In this document: piece by piece, positions 8,876-17,612 of the stretch | Layout: each line of letters starts with the position of its first letter | How positions within the stretch are numbered: the first letter of the stretch is position 1 | Assembly: GCF_002993025.1 (NCBI RefSeq) | Contig: NZ_NXGI01000002.1 | Location: forward strand, 259,393 to 323,392 | Length of the DNA: 64,000 bases | Source of the DNA: Arcobacter cryaerophilus gv. crypticus | Lineage (GTDB): Bacteria; Campylobacterota; Campylobacteria; Campylobacterales; Arcobacteraceae | Direction: 5' to 3' | Position numbers and translations under genes: made by a program | The notes under the pieces: model-generated | What the model was told of the DNA's origin: nothing | The model's database searches: none | Seen by the model: the letters and a program-made list of their open reading frames with translations, nothing else

Positions 8876-10243
8876 ATGGCAGAAGGAATCTTAGGACTAG
8901 GACAAGGTCAGGCAGCTTCACTAAATAGTGATATGCTCGAAAAATTAAAAGCTGTTGATAGAAAAGCTACAGTTGAACCAATAGAGAAAAAATTAGAGAA
9001 ATTTGAGAATGAAAAAAAAGTTATTTCAGAAGTAACAACAAAAGTGAATGAACTTTTTGATGCTGTTAAAGTTTTCTCTTTAAATCAAAGTAGTGGGTCA
9101 AATGCTTTTCAACAAAAAAGTGCAAATGTTTCTGGAGAAGGAGTTGTTTTTGATTCAGATGATTTAAGTGCTTTAAGAACTGGAAGTATGAGAGTTGAAG
9201 TGGTTGAATTAGCACAAAAAGATGTTTGGCAAACGAGTGGTATTAGTGGTACTAAAGACCAGCTAGTAAATGCTGGAGTGATTACAATAAATGGTAAGAA
9301 CATTGACACAAGTACAATGTCATATACAAAATTAACTGAAGAGATAAATAAATTAAGTGGAGTTCAGGCTTCTCTTGTAGATAGCTCAGATGGAAAATTT
9401 AGACTATCAATTAAAAGTACAGAAACAGGAACAGATAATAAAATAAATTTTAATACTAAGGATGCATCTGGAGATGATGTAGGACTTAGTGTAGGTGCTG
9501 CAAAGTTATTTGGTAATGGCACAACATTGGATGAGAGTCTTAATGTTTTAAAAGCTCAAGATATGGAATTAAAAGCAGATGGTGTGGATTATTCATCTAG
9601 CTCAAATACTGTTACAATTGATGGATTAAAAATAACAGCTACAAAAAAATCTGGTGATTCAACAATTAATATAGAAAATGATACAACAACTCTTTCAGCT
9701 CAAATGAAAAATTTCGCTGATAAATTCAATGAGTTAAGAGCAACTATTGAAAATGAGATTTATAGTGCTGATGCTAGTGTTGATAATAAAGGTGCTTTAA
9801 GAGATATGCTAGCAACTATCAAAAATGAACTTTTTGGAACAGGTTCAGGAGATAAATCTATATTTAGCTTTGGATTTTCTCTAGATGAGAAAAGTGGAGA
9901 TATACTTTTTAATCAAAAAGATTTTGAAGCTTCAATAAAAAATGGAACAGCTGATTTAGAAGCTTTATTTGCAGGAACACCTGATAAAAAAGGAATTGCA
10001 ACATCTGTGGATGAAGCAATTAGTATTAGTGGAGTTACAAAAAATCTTTTAGATTATGAGATAAATATGCTAGAAAGAGAAGAGAGATTAAAAAAAGATA
10101 AAGAAGCTGCAGAAACAACTCTTGATAATAGATACTCTATAATGGCTCAACAATTTGCTTCATATGGAGTTATGATAAATCAAATGGAATCATCTTTTGC
10201 TGGTTTAAAAATGCTTATTTTACAATCACAATCTTCTAATTAG
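8876..10243 (+). CDS. fliD: Flagellar filament cap protein (HAP2) FliD
   Basis: FliD caps the growing filament and helps flagellin fold. The 455-residue protein begins ILGLGQGQAASLNSDMLEKL, with an N-terminal helical region (about 20-70), an alpha/beta middle, and a C-terminal FliD domain with coiled coil (about 390-450, LLDYEINMLEREERLKKD then MAQQFASYGVMINQMESS). The length is typical for a compact FliD. It follows flgK by 22 bases with RBS AAGGAG. A short hairpin after the stop separates it from fliS. Confidence 0.94.
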   Translation: MAEGILGLGQGQAASLNSDMLEKLKAVDRKATVEPIEKKLEKFENEKKVISEVTTKVNELFDAVKVFSLNQSSGSNAFQQKSANVSGEGVVFDSDDLSALRTGSMRVEVVELAQKDVWQTSGISGTKDQLVNAGVITINGKNIDTSTMSYTKLTEEINKLSGVQASLVDSSDGKFRLSIKSTETGTDNKINFNTKDASGDDVGLSVGAAKLFGNGTTLDESLNVLKAQDMELKADGVDYSSSSNTVTIDGLKITATKKSGDSTINIENDTTTLSAQMKNFADKFNELRATIENEIYSADASVDNKGALRDMLATIKNELFGTGSGDKSIFSFGFSLDEKSGDILFNQKDFEASIKNGTADLEALFAGTPDKKGIATSVDEAISISGVTKNLLDYEINMLEREERLKKDKEAAETTLDNRYSIMAQQFASYGVMINQMESSFAGLKMLILQSQSSN

Positions 10244-10256
10244 GAATATTAAAAAA

Positions 10257-10274
10257 GGTGGCTTTTAAGCCATC
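10257..10274 (+). terminator. Weak hairpin between fliD and fliS
   Basis: A six-base stem GGTGGC/GCCATC (one G-T pair) with a six-base loop follows the fliD stop. No T tract follows, so it may only attenuate or protect the transcript rather than terminate it. Confidence 0.35.
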
Positions 10275-10331
10275 TCGCATTTAAGTAAATATATAATATA
10301 CTAAAATAAATTGTTTTTGGAGTTAAATTTT

Positions 10332-10688
10332 ATGGGGATTGAGTTATATAATCAACAAAATGCAGTATCAGATGACCCTTATGCTTTGGTTTTAAAACTT
10401 TATGAAGGTATCATAAAGTATTTATCCTTTGCAAAAAATGCAATAAATAATGGTGATGTTGAAAGTAAATTTACATATATAAATAAGTCAATTGCAATAT
10501 TTGATGAACTTAGAAATGTTTTAGATTTTGACGGAGGAGAAGTTGCATACTATTTGGATGGTTTATATTTGTACCAAATAGAGACTCTTTTTAGTGCTGG
10601 AGTTGATGATAATTTAAATTCAATCAATCAAGTTATCAAAGTTACACAAGGATTAATTGACGCATGGAAAGAAGAGACTGGTCTATAA
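10332..10688 (+). CDS. fliS: Flagellin export chaperone FliS
   Basis: FliS binds flagellin in the cytoplasm to prevent early polymerisation. I chose the ATG at 10332 (118 residues), because it has GGAG nine bases upstream and gives the usual start (MGIELYNQQNAV); an in-frame TTG at 10311 would add seven residues without a ribosome site. The body is helical with the family features DPYALVLKLYEGIIKYL and DFDGGEVAYYLDGLYLY. It lies downstream of fliD, as in most bacteria. Confidence 0.92.
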   Translation: MGIELYNQQNAVSDDPYALVLKLYEGIIKYLSFAKNAINNGDVESKFTYINKSIAIFDELRNVLDFDGGEVAYYLDGLYLYQIETLFSAGVDDNLNSINQVIKVTQGLIDAWKEETGL

Positions 10689-10933
10689 AACTTTTGAAAG
10701 AGTTAATTTATATTGACTCATTAGAATCTTATGAGAAAGCAAATAATTTGGTTTCTTGGTATAGTGAGTATTTTTCTAAATCTAGTATAAATGAGTTAGA
10801 TTTGGAATTAAATGACTTGAAAGTATTAGAAGAGTTATTTTATAGAAATATTAACTTTTTAAAAGAGCAACAAAAGCAAGCTGGCGAAGAGTTGAAGAAT
10901 ATAAAAAAAATGAAGAGTTTTCTAAAGCATTAG
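10664..10933 (+). CDS. Small helical protein overlapping fliS, FliT-like by position
   Basis: The 89-residue product is predicted helical and charged, with no signal peptide or membrane span. It overlaps the end of fliS by 25 bases in another frame, and AAGGA lies about 12 bases before the ATG. A TTG at 10694 is a possible later start. Placement right after fliS and size around 90 residues match FliT, the FliD chaperone, but FliT is poorly conserved and I see no diagnostic motif. Its stop lies four bases from the convergent response regulator stop. Confidence 0.55.
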   Translation: MERRDWSIKLLKELIYIDSLESYEKANNLVSWYSEYFSKSSINELDLELNDLKVLEELFYRNINFLKEQQKQAGEELKNIKKMKSFLKH

Positions 10934-10937
10934 AAAA

Positions 10938-11573
10938 CTATTTTATAAAATATCCTTCATCAAGATTATTAAATATAATATCTTTTGGAAGCTTTTTTCT
11001 AAGCCTTTTTATCAAACTTCTAATTGCATCTAAGCTTTTGAAATCTCCATCATATACAACATCTTCTATTAAAGTATAGTTTACACATTTTCCTTGATTG
11101 CATATTAGAAGATGAAGAAAATTCTTTTCGTTTTTTGTAAGTTCTATCTCACTATTATTGTGTATAAATTTTTTTGATTCCATATCAAATAGTGTCTCAT
11201 TATCAAAATTGAAAATATTACTATTTTTTTTAAATTTTGCAAGTTTAAAAAGTAATTCTTGAATATTAAAAGGCTTTTTAATATAGTCATCACAGCCTTT
11301 TAAATAAGCACCTTTTATTGTATCAATATCAATATTTGCACTCATAATAAATACAATTGAGTTTTTATTAATTTGTTTTATTTTTTCTAAAAGTAAAATA
11401 CCATTTAAGTTTGGAACAAAAATATCTAGTATAAAGAGTTCATAATCACCATTTATATTATCAAGTGCAACTTTACCATCATAAAAAGAATCAACAATAA
11501 AATTTTCACTTTCTAGCATATCTTTTATTGATTCATTTAATGAAAAATCATCTTCAAGCAAAAAGATTTTCAT
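10938..11573 (-). CDS. OmpR-family response regulator
   Basis: The 211-residue protein has a receiver domain (1 to about 115) with acidic pocket ED (7-9), phospho-acceptor Asp50 (LFILDIFVPNLNG) and Lys100 in KKPF. A C-terminal winged helix (about 125-211) contains ELTKNEKNFLHLL and the recognition-helix region LDAIRSLIKRLRKKL. It should bind DNA when phosphorylated by the kinase encoded just upstream (20-base gap). The target genes are unknown. Convergence with the flagellar genes is positional only. Confidence 0.9.
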   Translation of the reverse strand: MKIFLLEDDFSLNESIKDMLESENFIVDSFYDGKVALDNINGDYELFILDIFVPNLNGILLLEKIKQINKNSIVFIMSANIDIDTIKGAYLKGCDDYIKKPFNIQELLFKLAKFKKNSNIFNFDNETLFDMESKKFIHNNSEIELTKNEKNFLHLLICNQGKCVNYTLIEDVVYDGDFKSLDAIRSLIKRLRKKLPKDIIFNNLDEGYFIK

Positions 11574-11593
11574 AATAATTCTCCCTAAAATTA

Positions 11594-13213
11594 TTAATCA
11601 TTTAGAATATATCTAAAAGTATTTATAGAGTTTTGACTTAAAACCTCTATTTCAAAATTATATTTTTTACAAATATCACTAACTATTGCCAAGCCCAAAC
11701 CATGTCCCCCTGTATTTTTATCTTCTCTTTTATATTTTTTGAATATTCCTTTTGGATTTTCAATTTTAACACCTTTTGAGTGAAATTCAAGGATATTATC
11801 TTTTAAAATTATAGATATAGTTGAACCAATATTTGAATATTTTATAGCATTTGAGATATTGTTATCAACCAATCTGTTTAGTTCTATTTTACTCATTTTT
11901 GGATAAAAATTATTGTTAGTTATAAGTTCTATTTTTCTATTTTGACAATCTGCAATTGTACTAAAATACTTTACACGATTTTCTAACGCTTTTTGAAGAT
12001 TTATTTCAACAATTTCGTACTCAATTTTATCTTTTGTATGAAGGAAAGTCATATCTTCATATGAATTTTCTAAAGTTTTCAAAGCTCCATCTATCTTTTT
12101 TGTATATTTATCTTCACCATAAAGTTTCTCTCTTAGTTGAATATTTATTGTAATAATTGATAGTGGAGTTTTTATTTCATGAATAGAGTGTGCAATAAAT
12201 TTATCTTTATAGTTTAAAAGTAGCTCTTTAGTTCTTAGTTTATAAGTAAGATATATAGCAGTTGCTCCAGCAATAAAAACAAAAAATGAAACTAATTTTA
12301 AATATAAAATATCTCTAATAAATTTATTCTCATCAAAAACAATACAATATAAAATTTCGGCATCTGTATAAATTGGACTATCTTGAAGTAAGTAAGCTAT
12401 GTGAAGCTCATCATTATCAATTTTTTTGTGATATGAAATGTAACTATTATTTCCCAATATTCCCAAAAGTTCACTTCCTTTTTTTAATCTACTTTCTAGT
12501 TCTTCTATTGTTTTTTTATGAGAAGGTGCAGTTTTAAAAGCAAAATTTCCAACATAATCATCAGAAATAATATATGAGATAGATCTTTTAATAATTGGAG
12601 TATTATTTATAAACTCTTGTATTTCTCTTAATTCACTAATAAACTCATCATAAGAGTATGATAGTTGAAAATATTTACCATCTTTTAGACTAGAAGTAGA
12701 GTAACTTACAAACTTCAGAAACTCTAAAGAGTATTCAGGAATTGCTACTTCTACTTCTTCACTATTTTCAAATTTATTAAACTGTTTTTTAAGTAAAGAA
12801 AAATCTACTCCAATATCTGTAAAAATTGAGCTATCTTCTATTATTAAATCTTTATTTATTATAAAAACTTCAAACTTATTATCTTTTAAATCTTTATTTA
12901 AAATTGTTTTTATAGTATCAACATCTAAACCATCTTCGAAAAGATTTAAAGCAATTTTGTGTTTTTCTTTTATAAACTCTTTTTTGTTGTGATACTTTTG
13001 TAAAACTTTTGTTAACAGAGCAGAGCTTTTATCTTTAATTTTGAAAAAAAGTATCTCTTGATTTTTTGAGTTATTTAGTTTTATATTTTCTTGTAGTATA
13101 AAATATGCAAATAGTGTAATAAATAAAAAAATCAAGATATTTACAAATAACAATGTTGATGATTTTGGTAATTTTATATTCAATTTTACTCCTAAAATGT
13201 TAATTCTACTCAA
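11594..13213 (-). CDS. Membrane sensor histidine kinase
   Basis: The 539-residue protein has a first membrane span near residues 20-42 and a second near 305-325, enclosing a large periplasmic sensor region of about 260 residues. The cytoplasmic part has a HisKA motif (AHSIHEIKTPLS, phospho-accepting His around 345), an N box (LVDNNISNAIKYSN) and a G box (GGHGLGLAIV). No HAMP domain is evident. It starts with TTG. It is cotranscribed with the response regulator at 10938. The stimulus cannot be read from the sequence; the sensor region resembles no family I know. Confidence 0.9.
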   Translation of the reverse strand: MSRINILGVKLNIKLPKSSTLLFVNILIFLFITLFAYFILQENIKLNNSKNQEILFFKIKDKSSALLTKVLQKYHNKKEFIKEKHKIALNLFEDGLDVDTIKTILNKDLKDNKFEVFIINKDLIIEDSSIFTDIGVDFSLLKKQFNKFENSEEVEVAIPEYSLEFLKFVSYSTSSLKDGKYFQLSYSYDEFISELREIQEFINNTPIIKRSISYIISDDYVGNFAFKTAPSHKKTIEELESRLKKGSELLGILGNNSYISYHKKIDNDELHIAYLLQDSPIYTDAEILYCIVFDENKFIRDILYLKLVSFFVFIAGATAIYLTYKLRTKELLLNYKDKFIAHSIHEIKTPLSIITINIQLREKLYGEDKYTKKIDGALKTLENSYEDMTFLHTKDKIEYEIVEINLQKALENRVKYFSTIADCQNRKIELITNNNFYPKMSKIELNRLVDNNISNAIKYSNIGSTISIILKDNILEFHSKGVKIENPKGIFKKYKREDKNTGGHGLGLAIVSDICKKYNFEIEVLSQNSINTFRYILND

Positions 13214-13281
13214 AATTAGTTTAAATTAGTAATTATTTTAAAAATTACTAATTTTGCCACTTGATTGACATTTAGCTAATA

Positions 13282-13287
13282 TATAAT
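13282..13287 (+). promoter_or_regulatory. Probable -10 element (TATAAT) for the small gene at 13331
   Basis: TATAAT sits 44 bases before the TTG start. A TTGACA occurs at 13265-13270 but only 11 bases upstream, too close to act as its -35 partner. Confidence 0.45.
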
Positions 13288-13330
13288 TATTTTGCCGAAA
13301 AGGTTAATAAAAACGAACAAGGAAAATACT

Positions 13331-13522
13331 TTGAATAGTTCTATTAGTATAGGAGATTTCTATATGATAGATTTCTCGTCATCAAATGATTTAGGGGCAA
13401 AAACTACTTTTTACGACTATATCGAAGAAGAGTTTGAAGAAGATGATGAAAAAGACTGGATAAAGTTAAATAATAATGTTTTTATTGATATAGAAGGCAT
13501 ACCTTATTCTATATTCATCTAA
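13331..13522 (+). CDS. Small acidic protein of unknown function
   Basis: I do not recognise this protein. I chose the TTG at 13331 (63 residues), because AAGGA lies seven bases upstream; an in-frame TTG at 13292 would add 13 residues without a ribosome site. The product is acidic (EEEFEEDDEKDW near the middle) with a hydrophobic C-terminus (YSIFI). It has its own -10 element and a strong terminator, so it looks like a stand-alone gene, divergent from the kinase and convergent with pyk. Confidence 0.6.
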   Translation: MNSSISIGDFYMIDFSSSNDLGAKTTFYDYIEEEFEEDDEKDWIKLNNNVFIDIEGIPYSIFI

Positions 13523-13528
13523 TTTTAA

Positions 13529-13555
13529 AAGAGAGGTTTTGCCTCTCTTTTTTTT
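13529..13555. terminator. Strong bidirectional terminator between the small acidic gene and pyk
   Basis: Arms AAGAGAGG (13529-13536) and CCTCTCTT (13542-13549) enclose a five-base loop, followed by T residues up to 13555. On the opposite strand the stem is followed by a TTTT run, so it can also end pyk transcription. It overlaps the pyk stop codon. Confidence 0.88.
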
Positions 13556-15035
13556 ATGCTAAATTGACTTTTTTTTCAGTTTTTATTTTTTCTCTATTTT
13601 CTTTAAAGTTTAAGTAAAACTCTATTTCACTAGGAGTTAAAATTTTTATAGTATTTGTACTTCCTGGAATTCCAACAGGATAACCAACCGTACATATATA
13701 TAATCCTAATTTATTTAGAATTTCTCGTTTTTCTAAACTTCTTAACATTCTTTGAATCATCTTTGAAGCTTGAGCCTCTTTTACTGTTGTAATTGGTTCA
13801 ACTCCCCAAAGAGCAGTTAGACCAGTAAGTGTCTCTTTATCGTGTGCAAAAGTATACAAAGGTGTTATTGGTCTATATCTTGACATTTTTCTAGCAGAAT
13901 TTCCGCTACTTGTAAGTGATAAAATACCATCTGCATTTAAATCATCAGCAAGTTTTGTAACTGTTGCTTGAATTACATCAAACTCATCAAGATATGTAAA
14001 TTTGTATCTTTTTTCGTGATCAAATATTTTTTCTGTTTGACTTATAATATTATGCATTGTTTCAACAACATTTACAGGGTTTTCTCCAACTGCACTCTCT
14101 TCACTTAGCATTACAATATCAGTTCCATCCAAAACAGCATTTGCAACATCTGAAATCTCAGCTCTTGTTGCTCTTTCATTTTGTGTCATAGATAAAAGCA
14201 TTTGAGTTGCAGTAATTACAGGAATTCCTTTTGCATTTGATTTTTTTATTAACATTTTTTGAATTGTAGGAACATCATAATATGGAACTTCTATTCCTAA
14301 GTCACCCCTTGCAACCATTATTCCATCACTTGCTTCTATAATTTCATCAATATTTGAAACAGCATCAAATTTTTCTATTTTAGCTATTAGTTTACCTTTG
14401 TAATCTCCTAAAAGTTCTCTTGCTCTTCTCATATCTTTTGCATTTTGAACAAATGATATTGCAAAATAGTCAACTCTATTTTTTACTCCCCAAGCAATAT
14501 CAATTTCATCTTTTTTTGTAATAACTTCAATATTTATAACTGTATTTGGAAAATTAACCCCTTTTCTTGAGCTTAAAGTTCCACTGTTCTCAATTTGTGC
14601 TTTTACATTTGGTGTTATTTCTATTACTTTTGCTCTAATAATTCCATCATATAAATAGATATATTCATCAATTTTGATTTTTTCTAAAATATCTGGATAA
14701 TTTATAGATACTACATACTCTTTAGGTCCTTTTTTATATCCAACAATCTCTTCTTTTTCAAAAGTTACAGTGTCACCAGCTTCTAATAAAAAGGGTTCTT
14801 TTAGCTCTCCAACTCTTATTTTTGGTCCAGATATATCTTGAAGTATTCCTACAATCTTCTTTTTATTTTCCATGGCCTGTCTTATATTGTTTAAAGTTTC
14901 TTGATGATACTCGTGACTCCCATGTGAAAAATTAAGTCTAAACATATTTGCACCAGCATCAATTAATTTTTCAATCATCTCTAAACTATTACTTGCAGGT
15001 CCTAGTGTTGCTAAAATTTTTGTTTTTTTATCCAT
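13554..15035 (-). CDS. pyk: Pyruvate kinase
   Basis: Pyruvate kinase converts phosphoenolpyruvate and ADP to pyruvate and ATP. The 493-residue protein shows the N-terminal substrate motif MFRLNFSHGSHEYH, the signature IAKIEKFDAVSNIDEI containing the catalytic Lys-Glu, and MVARGDLGIEVP. The C-terminal allosteric domain is present, with about 20 extra charged residues at the very end (KENREKIKTEKK). RBS AGGAG lies before the ATG. It is transcribed alone from a TATAAT promoter at 15061-15066. Confidence 0.96.
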   Translation of the reverse strand: MDKKTKILATLGPASNSLEMIEKLIDAGANMFRLNFSHGSHEYHQETLNNIRQAMENKKKIVGILQDISGPKIRVGELKEPFLLEAGDTVTFEKEEIVGYKKGPKEYVVSINYPDILEKIKIDEYIYLYDGIIRAKVIEITPNVKAQIENSGTLSSRKGVNFPNTVINIEVITKKDEIDIAWGVKNRVDYFAISFVQNAKDMRRARELLGDYKGKLIAKIEKFDAVSNIDEIIEASDGIMVARGDLGIEVPYYDVPTIQKMLIKKSNAKGIPVITATQMLLSMTQNERATRAEISDVANAVLDGTDIVMLSEESAVGENPVNVVETMHNIISQTEKIFDHEKRYKFTYLDEFDVIQATVTKLADDLNADGILSLTSSGNSARKMSRYRPITPLYTFAHDKETLTGLTALWGVEPITTVKEAQASKMIQRMLRSLEKREILNKLGLYICTVGYPVGIPGSTNTIKILTPSEIEFYLNFKENREKIKTEKKVNLA

Positions 15036-15060
15036 AAAATATCTCCTATTTTGTTTTGTT

Positions 15061-15066
15061 ATTATA
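15061..15066 (-). promoter_or_regulatory. Probable -10 element of pyk
   Basis: TATAAT on the minus strand lies about 26 bases before the pyk ATG, with the AGGAG ribosome site between them. No clear -35 is seen. Confidence 0.5.
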
Positions 15067-15128
15067 TTAAATTATTGATTACTTTTTAATTACAAATTAC
15101 TATAAAATAGATATAAGATGAATATTAG

Positions 15129-15134
15129 TATAAT
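15129..15134 (+). promoter_or_regulatory. Probable -10 element of thiS
   Basis: TATAAT lies 25 bases before the ATG at 15160. Its position argues against the earlier in-frame ATG at 15118, which would lie upstream of the transcript start. Confidence 0.5.
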
Positions 15135-15159
15135 TTCGGATAATATTAATAGGAAGAAG

Positions 15160-15360
15160 ATGAAAGTTATTATAAATGGGCAAAATAAAATTTTAGAAGA
15201 TAATTTAAGCCTACAAGAAATTATACAAAATTTGAATATTGAAGATAAAGTTATGGCTTGTGCTGTAAATATGGATATTGTAAAAAAAGAGAGCTGGAGT
15301 AGTTATATACCAAAAGATAATGACACAATAGAGCTTTTAAACTTTGTTGGTGGTGGATAA
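15160..15360 (+). CDS. thiS: Sulfur carrier protein ThiS
   Basis: ThiS carries sulfur as a C-terminal thiocarboxylate for thiazole (thiamine) synthesis. From the ATG at 15160 (AGGA five bases upstream) the protein has 66 residues, a ubiquitin-like beta-grasp pattern (MKVIINGQ start, LQEIIQNLNI helix) and the diagnostic C-terminal Gly-Gly-Gly (LLNFVGGG). An earlier ATG at 15118 would add 14 residues but lies before the -10 element. It stands next to the YraN-family gene rather than other thi genes. Confidence 0.88.
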   Translation: MKVIINGQNKILEDNLSLQEIIQNLNIEDKVMACAVNMDIVKKESWSSYIPKDNDTIELLNFVGGG

Positions 15361-15363
15361 TTT

Positions 15364-15696
15364 ATGAGTCGAGAAAAAGGAGACTTTGCTGAAAAAAGAG
15401 CAATCTCTTTTTTAACTGACTTAGATTTTATTATTGTTGAGACAAATTTTTATGCTAAAAAACTAGGAGAGATTGATATTATTGCAACAAAGGATAATGT
15501 CTATCATTTTTGTGAAGTAAAATCTGCACAGAACTTTGAGTTAGCTATTCAAAATTTAACAAAATCTAAGTTATCAAAGATAAAAAGAAGTGTAGATTAT
15601 TATTTACAAATAAAAAAATTAGATGTAGCATTTTGTATTGATGCGATTATTGTAAATGATGATTCAATTGAGATTTTAGAAAATATTACAATGTAA
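15364..15696 (+). CDS. YraN/UPF0102 family nuclease-fold protein
   Basis: The 110-residue protein matches the UPF0102 (YraN) family, which has a restriction-endonuclease-like fold and is found in nearly all bacteria with no settled role. The motifs visible are the N-terminal GDFAEKRAISFL helix, GEIDIIA and FCEVKS, giving the E/D-x-E-V-K pattern of the nuclease fold. It starts three bases after thiS and ends at a strong hairpin. A role in DNA processing is family-based inference. Confidence 0.88.
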   Translation: MSREKGDFAEKRAISFLTDLDFIIVETNFYAKKLGEIDIIATKDNVYHFCEVKSAQNFELAIQNLTKSKLSKIKRSVDYYLQIKKLDVAFCIDAIIVNDDSIEILENITM

Positions 15697-15700
15697 AAAG

Positions 15701-15737
15701 ACCAAAGGTGAAGGTCGCAGAAACACCTTTGGTTTTA
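15701..15737 (+). terminator. Terminator after thiS-yraN
   Basis: Perfect ten-base arms ACCAAAGGTG (15701-15710) and CACCTTTGGT (15724-15733) enclose a 13-base loop and are followed by a short T run. The rest of the 160-base gap before the bioF-like gene holds only A+T-rich promoter-like sequence, including TATAAT near 15767. Confidence 0.8.
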
Positions 15738-15856
15738 TTGTATATACTTTTGTAGTACAGAAGAATTATAATTTATTTTAATAGCAGTAAACTAGCATTT
15801 TGTAAAAATATTTTAAAATTTACTTTTATACTATTTTTATACATGTAATATTACTT

Positions 15857-16972
15857 ATGGAGAGTTTTTTGTACGAAAAAGAGTTAGGGATTATAAAAAA
15901 ATCAAATAGATTTAGAAAAAGAGTTGTTTTTGAAAAAGATTTATTTGATCTTGCTTCAAATGATTATCTTGGACTTGCACAAAATAGAAAGCTTTTTAAA
16001 AAAGCATTTAAAAGAGTTTCTAAATATCATTATTTTTCTCCAAAAGCATCTATGCTTGTAAATGGTTATTCTAAAATTCATAAAAAATTTGAAAATTTAC
16101 TTTGTAAAGCAAATGGTTTTGAAAAAGGAGTTATTGTTGGAAGTGGATTTTTAGCAAATATCTCTATGATAGAAAGTTTAGTTAGAAAAGGTGATACTCT
16201 TTTTATAGATGAAGATTATCATGCAAGTGGGATTTTAGCTTCTAAACTTCTTCCTCAAAATCAAGTTGTAACTTTTTTTCATAATGATGAAAAAGATTTA
16301 GAAGAAAAATTAAGAAATTGCACATCAAAAGGACGAAAAATTGTAGCTATTGAGGGTGTTTACTCAATGAGTGGAAATATTGCAAAAAAAGAGATTTTTG
16401 ATTTATCAAAAAAATATAATACTTTATTAATTGTTGATGAAGCTCATAGTTCAGGTGTTATTGGTGAAAATCTTTTGGGAATTTTTGATTATTATAATAT
16501 AAAAATAGAAAAAAACCATATAAAAATGGGTACTTTAGGAAAAGCTTATGGTTCGTATGGAGCATATATTTTATCTTCAAAAAGTATAATAGAATTTTTA
16601 CAAAATAGGGCAAAACCAATTATTTATTCGACAGCTCCATCTCTTTTTGATACAGCTTTAGGATACGAAAGTTTAAAATATATTTTAAAGAATAATAAAA
16701 AACTAAAGCAAAAAATTAATGAGAACTTAAGTATAATCCAAAGCTATTTAGGAATAAGTTCAAAATCGCTTATAATCCCAATACTAGTAAACGACAATAA
16801 AAAAGTTTTAAAGATACAAAAAATCTTAAAAGAAAATGGCTTTTTGGTTGGTGCTATAAGGCAACCAACAGTTAAAAAGGCGATTGTTCGGCTTATCGCA
16901 AAGATTGATATAAATTCTGATGAGTTGATAAAAGCTTGTAATTTAATAAAGGATTTAAATGCAAATAAATGA
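15857..16972 (+). CDS. bioF: 8-amino-7-oxononanoate synthase-like PLP enzyme
   Basis: BioF condenses pimeloyl-ACP with alanine in biotin synthesis and belongs to the alpha-oxoamine synthases. The 371-residue protein has LASNDYLGLAQNRKL near the N-terminus, IDEDYHAS (substrate His), IVDEAHSSG (PLP Asp/His) and the PLP-binding Lys229 in GTLGKAYG. Length is slightly short for BioF (about 380). Other alpha-oxoamine synthases such as Kbl are about 400 residues and remain an alternative. The last 14 bases overlap the carbonic anhydrase gene. No other bio genes are near. Confidence 0.82.
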   Translation: MESFLYEKELGIIKKSNRFRKRVVFEKDLFDLASNDYLGLAQNRKLFKKAFKRVSKYHYFSPKASMLVNGYSKIHKKFENLLCKANGFEKGVIVGSGFLANISMIESLVRKGDTLFIDEDYHASGILASKLLPQNQVVTFFHNDEKDLEEKLRNCTSKGRKIVAIEGVYSMSGNIAKKEIFDLSKKYNTLLIVDEAHSSGVIGENLLGIFDYYNIKIEKNHIKMGTLGKAYGSYGAYILSSKSIIEFLQNRAKPIIYSTAPSLFDTALGYESLKYILKNNKKLKQKINENLSIIQSYLGISSKSLIIPILVNDNKKVLKIQKILKENGFLVGAIRQPTVKKAIVRLIAKIDINSDELIKACNLIKDLNANK

Positions 16973-17612
16973 TTTAATCAAAGGTAATAAAAAATTTAGA
17001 GAAGTTAGATTTTCAAAATATGAGACAGATTTAAAACAATTATCAAAAGAGGGTCAAAATCCAGATATTTTGTTTATTGGTTGTAGTGATAGCAGAGTTA
17101 CACCTGAGTTGGTTTTGGATACAAGACCAGGTGATATGTTTACACTTAGAAATGTTGGAAATTTTGTTCCACCATATAATCCTGATGAAGATTTTCATGG
17201 AACAAGTGCGGTTATTGAATATGCTGTAAATATTTTGGAAGTTAAACATATCATTGTTTGTGGGCACTCTCATTGTGGAGCTTGTAAGAGTTTATATCAA
17301 GATTTAGGAGATAGTCCTGATTTGGTAAATGTTAAAAAATGGCTAGAATTAGGTAAAAAAGCAAAAGAGTACACACTTTTGGCAACACTTGATAAAAATG
17401 ATAAAGAACAATTATATAGAACAACTGAAAAAGTATCTATTGTTTATCAAATGGAAAACCTTCTTTCTTTTCCATATATTGTGAGAAGAATAAAAGAGGG
17501 AACACTTCAAATTCATGGTTGGTACTATAAAATTGAAAATGGAAGTATTGAATTTTATGATGGAACTGATTGCACATTCAAACCACTAGAAGAGTTTAAA
17601 AATGAGTTATGA
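16959..17612 (+). CDS. can: Beta-class carbonic anhydrase
   Basis: Carbonic anhydrase interconverts CO2 and bicarbonate, supplying bicarbonate for carboxylases. The 217-residue protein has the beta-class zinc ligands Cys42, His103 and Cys106 and the Asp44-Arg46 dyad in CSDSRVTPE and CGHSHCGACK. No signal peptide is seen, so it should be cytoplasmic. It overlaps the bioF-like gene by 14 bases and the next gene by 11, forming a tight cluster. Bicarbonate is needed by biotin carboxylase, so the pairing with bioF could be functional, but that is inference. Confidence 0.93.
   Translation: MQINDLIKGNKKFREVRFSKYETDLKQLSKEGQNPDILFIGCSDSRVTPELVLDTRPGDMFTLRNVGNFVPPYNPDEDFHGTSAVIEYAVNILEVKHIIVCGHSHCGACKSLYQDLGDSPDLVNVKKWLELGKKAKEYTLLATLDKNDKEQLYRTTEKVSIVYQMENLLSFPYIVRRIKEGTLQIHGWYYKIENGSIEFYDGTDCTFKPLEEFKNEL

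Noticed and set aside
13265-13287. TTGACA followed by TATAAT before the small acidic gene
   Set aside because: The spacing is only 11 bases, far from 17, so they cannot act together as a sigma-70 promoter.
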